A DNA stretch of 64,000 nucleotides from Reticulitermes speratus (taxonomy: Eukaryota; Arthropoda; Insecta; Blattodea; Rhinotermitidae), in assembly GCA_021186555.1 (NCBI GenBank), contig JAJKFL010000031.1, forward strand, positions 24,300,452 through 24,364,451, read 5' to 3'. Of this stretch, positions 54,769 through 64,000 are shown one piece after another (the first letter of the stretch is position 1; each line of letters opens with the position of its first letter). The position numbers and the translations under genes were made by a program. Under the pieces are notes generated by a model, which worked only from the letters and a program-made list of their open reading frames with translations, ran no database searches and had not been told where the DNA came from.

Positions 54769-54949
54769 GATAAGATCTGCGCTCTTCTGGGATGTTACGC
54801 GGCGACGTGTAGTAATTGTTTACGACCCTTGAAGATGGGACCGATACATTGTCCCGAAACGTCGGTAAACAATTACCATACGTCGCCGCGTAATATCCCA
54901 GAAGAGCGCAGATCTTGTCAACATCGCCGCGGAAGCCTGAAATCAAAAT
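54769..54949. mobile_element. Fold-back element, subfamily G
   Basis: Outer arms ATCTGCGCTCTTCTGGGATG and inverse. The right arm on + carries CCCTTGAAGATGGGACC, loop, TTGTCCCGAAACGTCGGTAA: stem II GGGAC/GTCCC is perfect. The left arm has lost its inner part. Right tail GCGGAAGCCTGAAATCA. ATAGGAAC at 54761-54768 and 54950-54957 may be the target duplication. Confidence 0.8.
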
Positions 54950-54957
54950 ATAGGAAC

Positions 54958-56188
54958 ATCTCAGCAAACTCTGCGTCGTATTTTGTGCACAGAATGTCAC
55001 GTGACAAAACATGAAGTGCTTGTGTCTAATCATTTATGGAGTTTTATCAATGAAACTTACAGTGTCATCATCTCTATAAAAAGGAAGAAGTAGTTACAAA
55101 GTGAAACCGCCTGGCAGAGAAGAAGGCAATTAATACAGTAATCTTTCTTGGAACATCTTGTTGTATCCTGTAACGTTACCAACTCCGGTAATACGAATGC
55201 ATAATTCAGTGCATGCGTAGAAGCAGGAAGCGGGCGAGCGGTTAGCAACTTAAGTGCTTAATGTGTTGTGTTAGTGGAAGAGGGATTAGACATCCTCTTA
55301 ACGTATCTTCAAGTCGCCGTTCTTCAGCAATGATGTGAAGTTAATCCCAAATGTGGAACACGTTCAACTTTCTTGAAACGACTAAGCTAATAATTATTTC
55401 TTATACATTGATAATATTGCACAAACAGAGTAAAAGTCTGTTACGTTGTTACGATATGCTCCCCCCGTCCCCCATTGGTTAAGCAATAGGCCTTGAAGTT
55501 TCTGCATTTAATCCTTTGACTGTTAGAAAAAGATAGTTTGTGTCACTTGTTAAGCGAAATATGTCGTGCGCAGCATGTGTTAGGTTAACTGTTTTGAAAC
55601 CTTCCACCTAGTTAAATCCTAGAAATGTTGTCGTGTGTTGATCCGTGTTAGCCTAGTAAATTGGCGTGCTGCGGTGTAGATAACAGTATTTCTGACACCA
55701 CATCCTATAAGGACTCGGGCACGTAAGGCAACTTCTACAGTAAGTAGGCCAATTGGCAGGCTTAGTCGGTGTGTGAAGGCACACGGGACAAAAGCTGATC
55801 TTCAGGATGTGATTTTAAACACGTTAATAACTTTAGAGTTTGTTGTTGTTTGTTGTTGATTGATTGATTGATTGATTAAGATGTCCGTCATAGCTTGAGT
55901 TTCTCTACCTACACAGTTAAACTAAAATCGCAGTGGTACAACCTACAGATGAGTAGGAATATAAGTTTACGTGATAAACGAATATGTTTTACGAGTTCCT
56001 GTTGGAAGTCCTTATTTGGTAGTTGGTTGAATTTACGAATTAGGATTGACTAATGTGCTTGTGACGTGAGCTCTGTCTTTGAAATATCTTGTAAATTATG
56101 TAACGTTTTCGGTAATTTGGGGAAACATGTATTCGGTAATCTATGAAATAATGCCTAAATAATATATAATTTACTAATTTCGGGGGCA
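54958..56188. other. No gene recognised
   Basis: A (GATT)n tract lies near 55857-55877. Nothing else is named. Confidence 0.35.
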
Positions 56189-56362
56189 CGCGATGGAGCA
56201 ATTGGTTGAGGCACTGCGCTACAAGCCGGAAGGTCGCGGGTTCAATTCGCGATGGTGTCATTGGAATTTTTCATTGGCAATCTTACGACCTTCATGTGCC
56301 GATTGTCTTGAAATCTGGGAGCCTCAACCTCCTGGAACCAGGCCTGTACAGGGATTGCTTTA
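56189..56362 (+). mobile_element. SINE B, internally deleted
   Basis: Complete head (ACGCGATGGAGCAATTGGTT, GCGGGTTCAATTCGCGATGG) and 3' part (CGACCTTCATGTGCCGATTG, GATTGCTTTATA), but the central stretch holding GTACCAGGAATATTTCC is missing. Confidence 0.88.
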
Positions 56363-57804
56363 TATATATTTTTTGCATAATATTTGGGTCTTTCAGATCT
56401 CCCCTTGTTTTCTGTAACGTCATAGTCTGTGTTGTTGTCCGATATGGTCTGAGCAGAAGTTGGCGGCAGAGTTGAATCATGGAAAAAATGTCGTGAATTG
56501 AAAATACTTTGAAGGAGGCGACTTTATCTTATTTATAGGTACTAAACGTGGTGCTATGCAGGGTATACAGCGCACAGAGGTCAACATCGCAATCAAAATA
56601 TTAGATAATCTTAGCCATACTTCAACTGGGCTGTTATAACCCCTGCTGTTACTTCTACAGCGCCTGATCTTTATTCTTGCTCGAAACGGTGTCGTTAATG
56701 GACAGACTGATGTAATGTGACACGGCATACATGGAGAAATAACGTGCGAGCGTCGTTGTAATTGGACACAAAGAAACGTCTTCAAAGTGAAAATTTCGCT
56801 CAATTTTAAGTGTGTTCTGTCTTCTTGAATTGGGAAGGGTTTCATAACATGCACTTACTGTGAGATTAGGTTTCAAACTTTACTGAGAAACTGGAGAAAC
56901 TATAAACCTCGAGGCGGTGGAATCACTGGAATTGTACAGATCCGATGATGTATCTGTGGCCCTAGGGGGCCGGGATGAACACCGTCTGTCAGAGATCAAC
57001 TAATAGTGTGATCATGAAGGCGGATGATGTATTTGTCCCTAGGAACCTTCTGTGGTGCCAAAAAGGCAAGACGATAATGACTGGAGTCCGTTAAGGTCTG
57101 CGAATACCTGAGATGTGGAGGTGTGTTAAGTCTTTTCGGTCACACTTCGTATCTCTCTTTCATTTTACCGTCCGAAACCTCCAAAAAAGAGCGTCTTTTT
57201 GCAGATAGAATATAGCGTATTTTGCTGCGTTTATTTAATGGAGTGCGCAGCTTATTTGCATATAGAATTGCCTAGTATAATGATGACTGCCTTAAACCAT
57301 GTTTAAGTAGAGCCTAACTCATTCGTTAATTTGAGATACAAATTTACTGTAGTTACTGACGAAATTACACTATTATTATTATTATTATTATTATTATTTT
57401 TAACGTTTCTCAAATACTCAAGTACCGATATGAAAACTAAACCGAAATTAGTGATAAGCTACTCTTTCTGAAAATTTTTTTACTAGACATATCTAGCGCC
57501 AATTAATTTTGGCCCCTGAAATATTGTATTTCTATGGAACTTATAAACATTTGAAACTTTTGTTAAGGCATTGTGTTTATGGAATGTAGAATAACTACAT
57601 GTGCTTTGAGAAAAAATTTTAGGATTTCGAATTCGTGACAAAATTTGGTAATGGAGATAGATCAGAAACATGTCTATGCGTTGTGTAGGAAGTGGCGTTG
57701 ATATAGGCCATTATATGAAATGTGAGGCTCTGTGCCCGACTGACATTTTTAATTTGTACAGAATCTTTATGGAAGTAACTCAATGATTGTGAAACTTGAG
57801 ATTC
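56363..57804. other. No gene; (TTA)n near 57369-57400
   Basis: The 125-codon minus frame at 56477-56854 has no recognised domain. Confidence 0.35.
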
Positions 57805-57960
57805 CTTGTTATACCAGTAATCACTGGGCCACAGGAATTGTCACTAAGGACTAAAGAAGTACCTGGAAATAGTACCAGGCAAGCACTTAGTAGAACTGCA
57901 AAGAACAGCTACACTGGGAACAGCACACATAACAAGGGAAGCAAGTGGTGAAGGGTGCCA
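57805..57960 (+). mobile_element. Non-LTR retrotransposon C-terminal fossil
   Basis: In changing frames the + strand reads IPVITG, then GIVTKD, KYLEIVPGKHLVELQRTATL and GTAHITRE. This is the conserved C-terminal segment (…VPGKHxxELQKTAxLGTAHIxR…) of a group of invertebrate LINE reverse-transcriptase proteins different from the RTE copies here. Two frame changes are visible. A (TAA)-rich tail near 58012-58050 may be its 3' end. Confidence 0.55.
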
Positions 57961-58054
57961 GTGGTTTAAGAGGATAAGTAACAGGTAAAAGGACCTGATA
58001 TTAGAAGAGATAATAATAATAACAATAATAATTATTATAATAATACTTTTTATG

Positions 58055-58260
58055 TGGCGCTATAGCACAAGTAGGGCCTAGGCCGCCTCGTTTCGAGGTT
58101 TCTAGATCACACACACAAACACACACGCACACACACACCCGCTAGGACTCCTCTGAACGAGTGAACGAGTGAGTAGCTCGTCGCAGAGGCCGCTATCTAC
58201 ACAGCACAACAAAAATTGAAGATACGAACATCCGTGCCCTCGGCGGGATTTTTTTTTTTT
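58055..58260 (-). mobile_element. SINE D body without head
   Basis: GGCCTAGGCCGCCTCGTTTC, TAGGACTCCTCTGAACGAG and AGCTCGTCGCAGAGGCCGC match the SINE D body, ending where its tRNA-like head should begin; a poly(T) run (58249-58260) and unrelated sequence follow. Confidence 0.85.
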
Positions 58261-58394
58261 TGTCTGTCTGGGGTTTTTCCCCATTGATCCATTTTTGTAC
58301 TGTTTAAATCCTTTTCGTCCTTCGTGTCACTGTACGTTCCATACTACCGTCCTTATACAACAAACACAACACAAACGTCCATGTCCCTGGTGGG
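58261..58394. other. Insert between SINE D body and tandem heads
   Basis: GTCTGTCTGGGGTTTTTCCC and CATTTTTGTACTGTTTAAAT are not part of SINE D elsewhere. Possibly another SINE or an internal domain of a chimeric one. Confidence 0.4.
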
Positions 58395-58532
58395 ATTCGA
58401 ACCCACGATCCTAGTAAGCGAGCGGCCGAAGACCCACGCCTTAGACCGCACGGCCACTGGGATTCGAACCCACAATCCCAGCAATCGAGCGGCCGCAGTC
58501 TACGTCTTAAACCGCGCGGCCACCGGGATAGG
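58395..58532 (-). mobile_element. Two SINE D tRNA-like heads in tandem
   Basis: On the minus strand two heads follow each other, each with GGCCGNGCGGTnTAAGnCG-type box A and GTGGGTTCGAATCCC box B (58461-58532 first, 58395-58463 second). They share the GGGATTCGAACCCAC junction. A dimeric head is unlike the four full copies of SINE D here. Confidence 0.85.
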
Positions 58533-58544
58533 CAATATAATAAT

Positions 58545-58680
58545 TAAATTCAATTAATTCAATTCTAGTCTATTAATGTGCCGAGTCAACAGCCAGAAGG
58601 CCAATTACAGAAACAGCACAACGTACAAACACAAATAACAACGAAAAATGAACAGGACACAAATGAAACAAACACAACCA
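58545..58680. repeat. Interspersed repeat, copy 1 (second at 63465-63600)
   Basis: AATTCTAGTCTATTAATGTG, GCCGAGTCAACAGCCAGAAG, AACAGCACAACGTACAAACA and GGACACAAATGAAACAAACA are shared with 63465-63600, same orientation, about four differences in 135 bases. No coding signal. Confidence 0.88.
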
Positions 58681-58735
58681 TAATAATAATAATAAATAAT
58701 AACTGAAATTTTTATTTATTGTCTTTCGTTTTCCG

Positions 58736-58815
58736 GGATGTTGCGTGGCATTGATCAGTATCTTGTCACCAAGGTTTCGGGACAGTATATCGGTCCCATC
58801 TTCAAGGGTCAGGCT
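58736..58815 (-). mobile_element. Fold-back subfamily G, single inner arm
   Basis: On the minus strand GACCCTTGAAGATGGGACCG is followed by a loop and GTCCCGAAACCTTGGTGAC, the ribozyme-like core region of subfamily G. The second arm is absent. Confidence 0.65.
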
Positions 58816-59597
58816 GCCCAAGAAGAAGTTCTGCTCCAAATTTCTTGTTCTGTATGGCTTGTTGCATTCTCTGGCAAAGCACACGATCGAGGAAACTTTA
58901 AAGGTCTGAAGAAAGTGATTGTCAGAACTAAATTTTGAATCTTAAGATCTCATCATTATGCAATAATAATAATAATAATAATTTTTATTACTATCCATTT
59001 ATTTATTGACTTTGTTGACAGTTTCAAGGAAAGCAGTTACAGGCAAGCACCCCAAAGCTGTCATTAGAGCAGTGAGTAGTCCAATACGTCCTTCGAGAGT
59101 GAAGGATGGAGTCGAAGTAATTAGAGAGAAATGAAAGTGTAATTACGCCCAGCATGTGGCAGCTTGTTAGGACAAGTCGTGGGCTTGGCATGCAGAGAGA
59201 AGCATTTCGTATGGACACACCGTTTTTACTGGAGGAACGTGTAACTTGGTTGTGGTTCGGTGCTGAAGTGACGGGTTTGAGCCTGAGAGGTTGTGGTTGG
59301 GGGTGAGGGCTCAAGAATAATAATTATATCAGTTAGTCATGAGATATGTAAGCCTTATATTCTGCACTTACACCACGTGATTCTTAGTATGTATTCTGTT
59401 GAGTCAAGTACATTACCCTTTAGCATATGCATGATAGCGGACAGTCCTGTAATGTCGGAACAGGCAGCATTTTGTCATTTTTTTCTGCTAGATAGGAAAA
59501 TGAGTCTAATAATTTACTAGCATTTTGGTACGTAGTAATGGACAGCACGTATTAATGGGCTTCCTTAACCGTTACGTGTAAGGTATCGTACTTGTAA
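58816..59597. other. (AAT)n near 58960-58985; otherwise nothing recognised
   Basis: Trinucleotide tract and unassigned sequence. Confidence 0.35.
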
Positions 59598-59828
59598 CCC
59601 TTTAGAGACTAGTATTGACCTGAATTATATTTAAAGATTTAACTCGTACCGCGCAGTAAACACAGTGCGTCTCAGTAATGAAAACCAATTAGTTAATGCT
59701 GTATAAGGAAATATTTGTTGTGTTATTCACTGGAACTATACGGGACACACACATATACTGTGGGCAGAACGTAGACATTTTTAACTCTAAATCTTGTGGT
59801 ACATATGGTAACCAGTGGGCTTTAAAGG
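59598..59828. mobile_element. Family F MITE-like element
   Basis: CCCTTTAGAGAC at the left and GGGCTTTAAAGG at the right, with CTCGTACCGCGCAGTAAACA and CTGTGGGCAGAACGTAG inside, as in 25541-25768. Confidence 0.6.
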
Positions 59829-60297
59829 CTTCAACTTGTACGTTACGTGTGTGATTTGATTCACCTCAAATGTTTGTAACGACTTCCTTTAATAGAACGG
59901 TTTTTTCTGTTTATTTTTGCTGTAGGAAGCTTTGATTTATCATTCGAATATGATCGTGGCCTTGTTACTGCGGGTCCCCCCCCCCCCCGTGAATATTATC
60001 TCACATAGCTATGGATGAGGCCTACGTCCATGGTGATTGGCTTTAATGTCTGAAAATAATGCCATGGTGTTATTCGGTAATCTGTTCCATCATACCGTTC
60101 AGGTACCCCACACAGAAAATTTGATTTCTTACAGAAACGTGATGACAGTAACTGATTTGTGACAGTGAGGTGTTGATCCCGCTCACAGATCGGCTTAACG
60201 TTCTGTGTTAAATATGGCCAACTGTCACAACTAATATTTTCGCCTGGTGCCAGCTTTCGTAATTCACAATGAAGCGTGTTGTGTAAAACAGCCTAGG
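59829..60297. other. No feature; C run near 59978-59990
   Basis: Homopolymer C of about 14; nothing else named. Confidence 0.35.
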
Positions 60298-60585
60298 GCC
60301 GTGCCAAGGCTCAGGCGGTTAGTCGCCAGGCTCTCACCGCGGAGGCCCGGGTTCGATCCCGGGTCAGCCCATGTGGGATTTGTGGTGGACAAAGTGGCAC
60401 TGGGACAGGTTTTTCCCCGAGTACTTCAGTTCTTCCCTGTCAATTTCATTCCACCGGTGCTCCATTACTCGGAAAAACGAAAAGACACTAATCATCTCCA
60501 TCACAGGGTTGCACAGTATGCCTTAAGGCTGCGGTGCGTCCGTAACTTGTGCTGCGGGGCCCTTCTCCACAAAAAAGAGCCTAAA
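60298..60585 (+). mobile_element. SINE A, full-length reference copy
   Basis: Head GGCCGTGCCAAGGCTCAGGC (box A) and CCCGGGTTCGATCCCGGG (box B). The body has TGTGGGATTTGTGGTGGAC, GTGGCACTGGGACAGG and CATTCCACCGGTGCTCCATT; the 3' end has GGCTGCGGTGCGTCCGTAA, GCTGCGGGGCCCTTCTCCAC and A-rich. Short AGCCTA occurs on both sides. Confidence 0.95.
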
Positions 60586-61154
60586 GTATGCTTAGCTACT
60601 TTTTAAACACGTTAGTCAAATTCTTTTTTAGGGAATGAGTTAATTTACGGAGTTTCTTGAAGTGTAGAATAATCTAAATGTTTTCAAGATAATTGTGGAT
60701 TGTTCTGGATTAAAACCTCATTCGTAATAATGTTTAAATCAGAATATCCGTTTCCTTTTGGAAATTCCCAAGTTCGAAACTGTGAGCGGTGGAAGCAGCT
60801 ATTATAAGAGTATTTTCGTTTCCTTCCTTCATTAATTACAGCTATTTGTGCCATTGAACCTTAGAACATGTTGTGACCATGTAGTTCCAACTACTTGTAT
60901 TCCATTGCCCATAAGTCATGTTGCAGCTCAATGGTAACATAAATCATGTAGTTAAAAAAGCGTCGACAAATAAGGTAAGAACATTGAAGGTACAATATCA
61001 TATTGCTTTAGACTAAAGCCCCATTTGAATCTTGGCGTGTTATCGGCTGTATGTAAGACGGGTTGTCGTGGTTTTCCTTAGTGTTTGATTAGGCTCTTAA
61101 AATCTTCATCCAAGTCTCTATCATTTATTGTCTTTCATTTCACTCGATGTTATT
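60586..61154. other. No feature recognised
   Basis: Nothing nameable. Confidence 0.35.
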
Positions 61155-61712
61155 CAATGGATTACAAACAGCTACTTCATCTGACGTGTGAGCAGGCCTG
61201 CATTTACAACAGCTACTTCATCTGACGTGTGAGCAGGCTGATATTACAAACAGCTACTTCATCTGACGTGTGAGCAGGCCTGCATATTACAAACAGCTAC
61301 TGCATGTGACGTGTGAGCAGGCCTGCATATTACAAACAGCTACTTTCTGATGTGAGCAGGCTGCATATTACAAACAGCTACTGCATGTGACGTGTGAGCA
61401 GGCCTGCATATTACAAACAGCTACTTCATCTGACGTGTGAGCAGGCCTGCATATTACAAACAGCTACTTCATACTGACTTGTGAGCAGGCCTGCATATTA
61501 CAAACAGCTACTTCATCTGACGTGTGAGCAGGCCTGCATATTACAAACAGCTACTGCAATGTGACTGTGTGAGCAGGCCTGCATATTACAAACAGCTACT
61601 TCATCTGACGGTGAGCAGGCTGCATATACAAAGCTACTTCAACTGACTTGTGAGCAGGCCTGCATATTACAAACAGCTACTTCAACTGACTTGTGAGCAG
61701 GCCTGCATGTTC
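61155..61712. repeat. 43-44-bp minisatellite, about 13 units
   Basis: Units of ATTACAAACAGCTACTTCAT plus CTGACGTGTGAGCAGGCCTGC. Many units carry one-base insertions or deletions (GCAATGTGACTG, ACGGTGAGCAGG, ATATACAAAGC), unlike the clean 30-bp and 55-bp arrays. No spacers, so not CRISPR. Confidence 0.95.
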
Positions 61713-61993
61713 TGATCTGATCGGCTTTGTGTGATGGGAAAATTACGAGAAATGGACAGAAATTTTAACTTGAACACGTAAGAAATTTTTCCGAGTGGAT
61801 TCATGTAGTTACGGTGTTGTGTATTTGCGTTCAGGAGGCACCCGGTTCATATCTTGGCCTAGTTACCGCCTCTCCTGTCAGATATTTTAGTGGTCTTCAT
61901 CCGTTCTTCAAGCAGATGCTGGACCAATGATCTTCAAATAACCACGATCACTTACTTTTCATATCGTTACGTAAATTGCCCAACAGTCATTTA
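61713..61993. other. No feature recognised
   Basis: Short unassigned stretch. Confidence 0.3.
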
Positions 61994-62250
61994 ACTATCA
62001 AACTCCATGCAGACTAGTCCTGTCTGAGATGGTGATAGTTCCTCAGCTAGTCAAGAAATTTCCCATAAACTTACTGGTTTACAACACCCACCCACTTATC
62101 CCCATCCTGAGCCAGATGAATCTATTTCATCCCACGTCTTCAAAATCCATATTAATATTCTTCCTTCTGTGCTGTGTTTTCCAAGTAGTGTCTTTCCTTC
62201 AGTTTTCCCCACCAAAGCCCTGTTTGCAATCATCACTTAATTTTCGTTCT
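61994..62250 (-). mobile_element. RTE-type LINE 3' end, decayed
   Basis: CAAACTCCATGCAGACTAGT, CCTCAGCTAGTCAAGAAATT, CCATCCTGAGCCAGATGAAT and CAGTTTTCCCCACCAAAGCC parallel the minus-strand copies at 26434-26945 and 30830-31335. The (AACT)n tail is absent. Confidence 0.8.
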
Positions 62251-63464
62251 CAGTCGACTGTATGCGGTAGAATAATTTGCGGATAGCAACGACATACTTC
62301 CTTAATGTTAAGGGCTGACAGCAAGTCCTGTCGTTACAATTTTCTTTGAATCACAATAAGGAAAGTTACCGTTTTTGTCTATATGAGTTCTCTGCTCCGT
62401 GGCTGTGGCCTACGACCACCTGTTCAGTTAGAGGTTTTGAACTTAAATGCCTGCAACCGCAGCTTATGGGAACTGAATTACTCTATGGTGTCTGGTATAA
62501 ATTAGGATAAGTAGCAACAATGTGCAAATAGTGGTTAGGAAAACCCGCGCGAAGAGGAGTTTGACCGCTAGGGGATGAAAGAATATAATTGTGGAGATAT
62601 CGAACGGAACAGTTTGGAGAGGATGTACACGTACGTAATTAAACACTTAGCACGTAGTGTGTAGTGTCTGCCGTGTTGTTTCGTCGTGTACTTAACCAGC
62701 TGCATCCACAGCGAGTTAGAAGGCGGAAGTAGTAGGTTTCTTCGAGACGTCGGTGATATCTTCACGCGTTACAACCGGGAACACTCTTCACTCATTGTGG
62801 AACATCGTGAGCGTAACTCTCTGATGTCAAAAATGACGTAGCTGTTGGAGGTTGACTGTGCTGCAAACTTAAACCACAAGATTACCTTAACCATTTAAAG
62901 ATCGTCTGTCAGCGTTTGTACCGCCTACTGTAGTATAAAGGCACAAATTGAATTTTTCCTAGAGTGTATTGTACACGTAATTACCAGAAGGACGAGCGGA
63001 CTCAGCTTGGAAACCTTCACAGCAGTAAATTCCCCCTCCCCCCCCGCATAATAAATGTAATGTTTCTAGCTACGCTTATCTTTAGTCGTTCTTCAAAGGG
63101 TGAGAAGGAATTCCAATCTTAGTAAGTCGTCTCCCATCAACAGTAAAGTTGCCCTACTGTTTTAGGCCTATAAATCATTAACACGCCCAATAGTGTGCAG
63201 CCAATACACACTTCAACAAATTATATCTTTCCTACAAGAAGGCGTTAAAAATTATTACTGACTCCGAAGGGCAGCACCACGTAGTTTGTACCTATAAACA
63301 ATAAACACCGATGATTTACCTTAAAATATTAAATGATTTTTCTTTGTTATGGACACGGAGTATGTTCTCTGTGAGGTAGGTGCTGAGGCTTTGCGTGTCT
63401 TTTAGATCAGTGTCAGTCTGTAATGTTACTTCCGATATATGAGTCTGGAATGAAAAATGTAATA
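62251..63464. other. No gene recognised
   Basis: Short minus frames near 62464-62765 have no domains. AGACGTCGGTGATATCTTCAC near 62745 faintly recalls the fold-back family. Confidence 0.35.
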
Positions 63465-63600
63465 ATTCAATTCAATTCAATTCTAGTCTATTAATGTGCC
63501 GAGTCAACAGCCAGATGGCCAATTACAGAAACAGCACAACGTACAAACACAAATAACAACGAACAATGTACAGGACACAAATGAAACAAACACAACCAAA
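63465..63600. repeat. Interspersed repeat, copy 2 (first at 58545-58680)
   Basis: Preceded by (ATTCA)n-like AATTCAATTCAATTC and followed by an AAAC-rich tail (ACCAAACCAAACAAAC), which could be the tail of a retroposed unit. Confidence 0.85.
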
Positions 63601-64000
63601 CCAAACAAACAAATAAAAGAATACTTAAATAATTAATGAGGACACCTTGTAATAATGTAATAAAATAGTATCACATCTGACTAAGTGTGACAATTTGACT
63701 TCTGAAGACATCCAGTTGATTACAAACTGAATTTGCGGCAGTTGCACACCGGCCGGAGGGACAATTTGTATAGGACGAACTGACATGAAACAAAGGAAAG
63801 CACTATAACAGCAGATAATTATGAAAGTGTATCAGCATTTTCTGAGACCTGAGTTTTTTAGAATGAAAATTTTCAGTGGGCAGGATTCTCGAGCTTTAAT
63901 TATTCTTAGCCTGGTAAGCCGGCAAAATGGCGAAAATTCGATAGTGATATCTCCAGAAAAATAGTATGCAATAAACCGGCAACTATGACGAAAAGCAACT
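63601..64000. other. No feature recognised
   Basis: Unassigned sequence to the window end. Confidence 0.3.

Noticed and set aside
56477-56854. 125-codon minus-strand open frame
   Set aside because: No recognisable motif; length is within chance expectation for this window.
61155-61712. CRISPR-like array
   Set aside because: Repeats are head to tail without unique spacers, and the sequence context is an animal genome.

Overview
The window reads as intronic or intergenic DNA from a large, repeat-rich insect genome. Four tRNA-headed SINE families, 5'-truncated RTE-type LINEs, hAT, mariner and other small DNA transposons, and microsatellites fill it. The mix of repeats suggests a cockroach- or termite-like (Blattodea) genome. 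That is an impression from the repeat types, not a demonstrated identity. There are no bacterial-style operons, no intact rRNA or tRNA genes and no CRISPR arrays.

Only one stretch looks like real host coding sequence: an immunoglobulin-domain exon on the + strand at 52748-53047. It is flanked by good splice sites, and its phase 1-1 ends are typical of Ig-module exons. The rest of its gene lies outside the window or in exons I cannot see, so much of the window may be intron of that gene or flank of it.

Layout: 1-9 kb holds decayed repeats, a fold-back element, a mariner-type transposase fossil and two copies of a 0.5-kb repeat (family E). 9.07-10.1 kb is a 30-bp minisatellite with a near-perfect 480-bp higher-order duplication. 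10.4-14.7 kb is dense in SINEs, with a hAT MITE inside a SINE and a pogo-like MITE. 17-18 kb has two fold-back elements. 20-32 kb has SINEs, family E and RTE LINE 3' ends, one LINE inserted into another. 32.5-37 kb has a second hAT MITE and more fold-back elements. 37-49 kb has SINEs, LINE ends and a 55-bp tandem repeat. 47-55 kb is a cluster of fold-back elements around the Ig exon. 57-64 kb has LINE and SINE pieces and a 43-44-bp minisatellite.

The most unusual signal is the set of fold-back elements. Several carry, on the outward-reading strand of one or both arms, a motif matching the hammerhead self-cleaving ribozyme: CUGAAGA or CUGAUGA, an extra U, a stem-loop, GAAA, a short self-complementary stem III, UA or UU, then a strand that pairs with bases just upstream of CUGA. 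The best copy (52333-52634) has it in both arms. These elements share an ACCGTGCA tail and several have 10-15-bp target-site duplications, so they look like retroposed units. Known relatives would be the hammerhead-bearing Penelope-like elements or retrozymes, but that link is inference.
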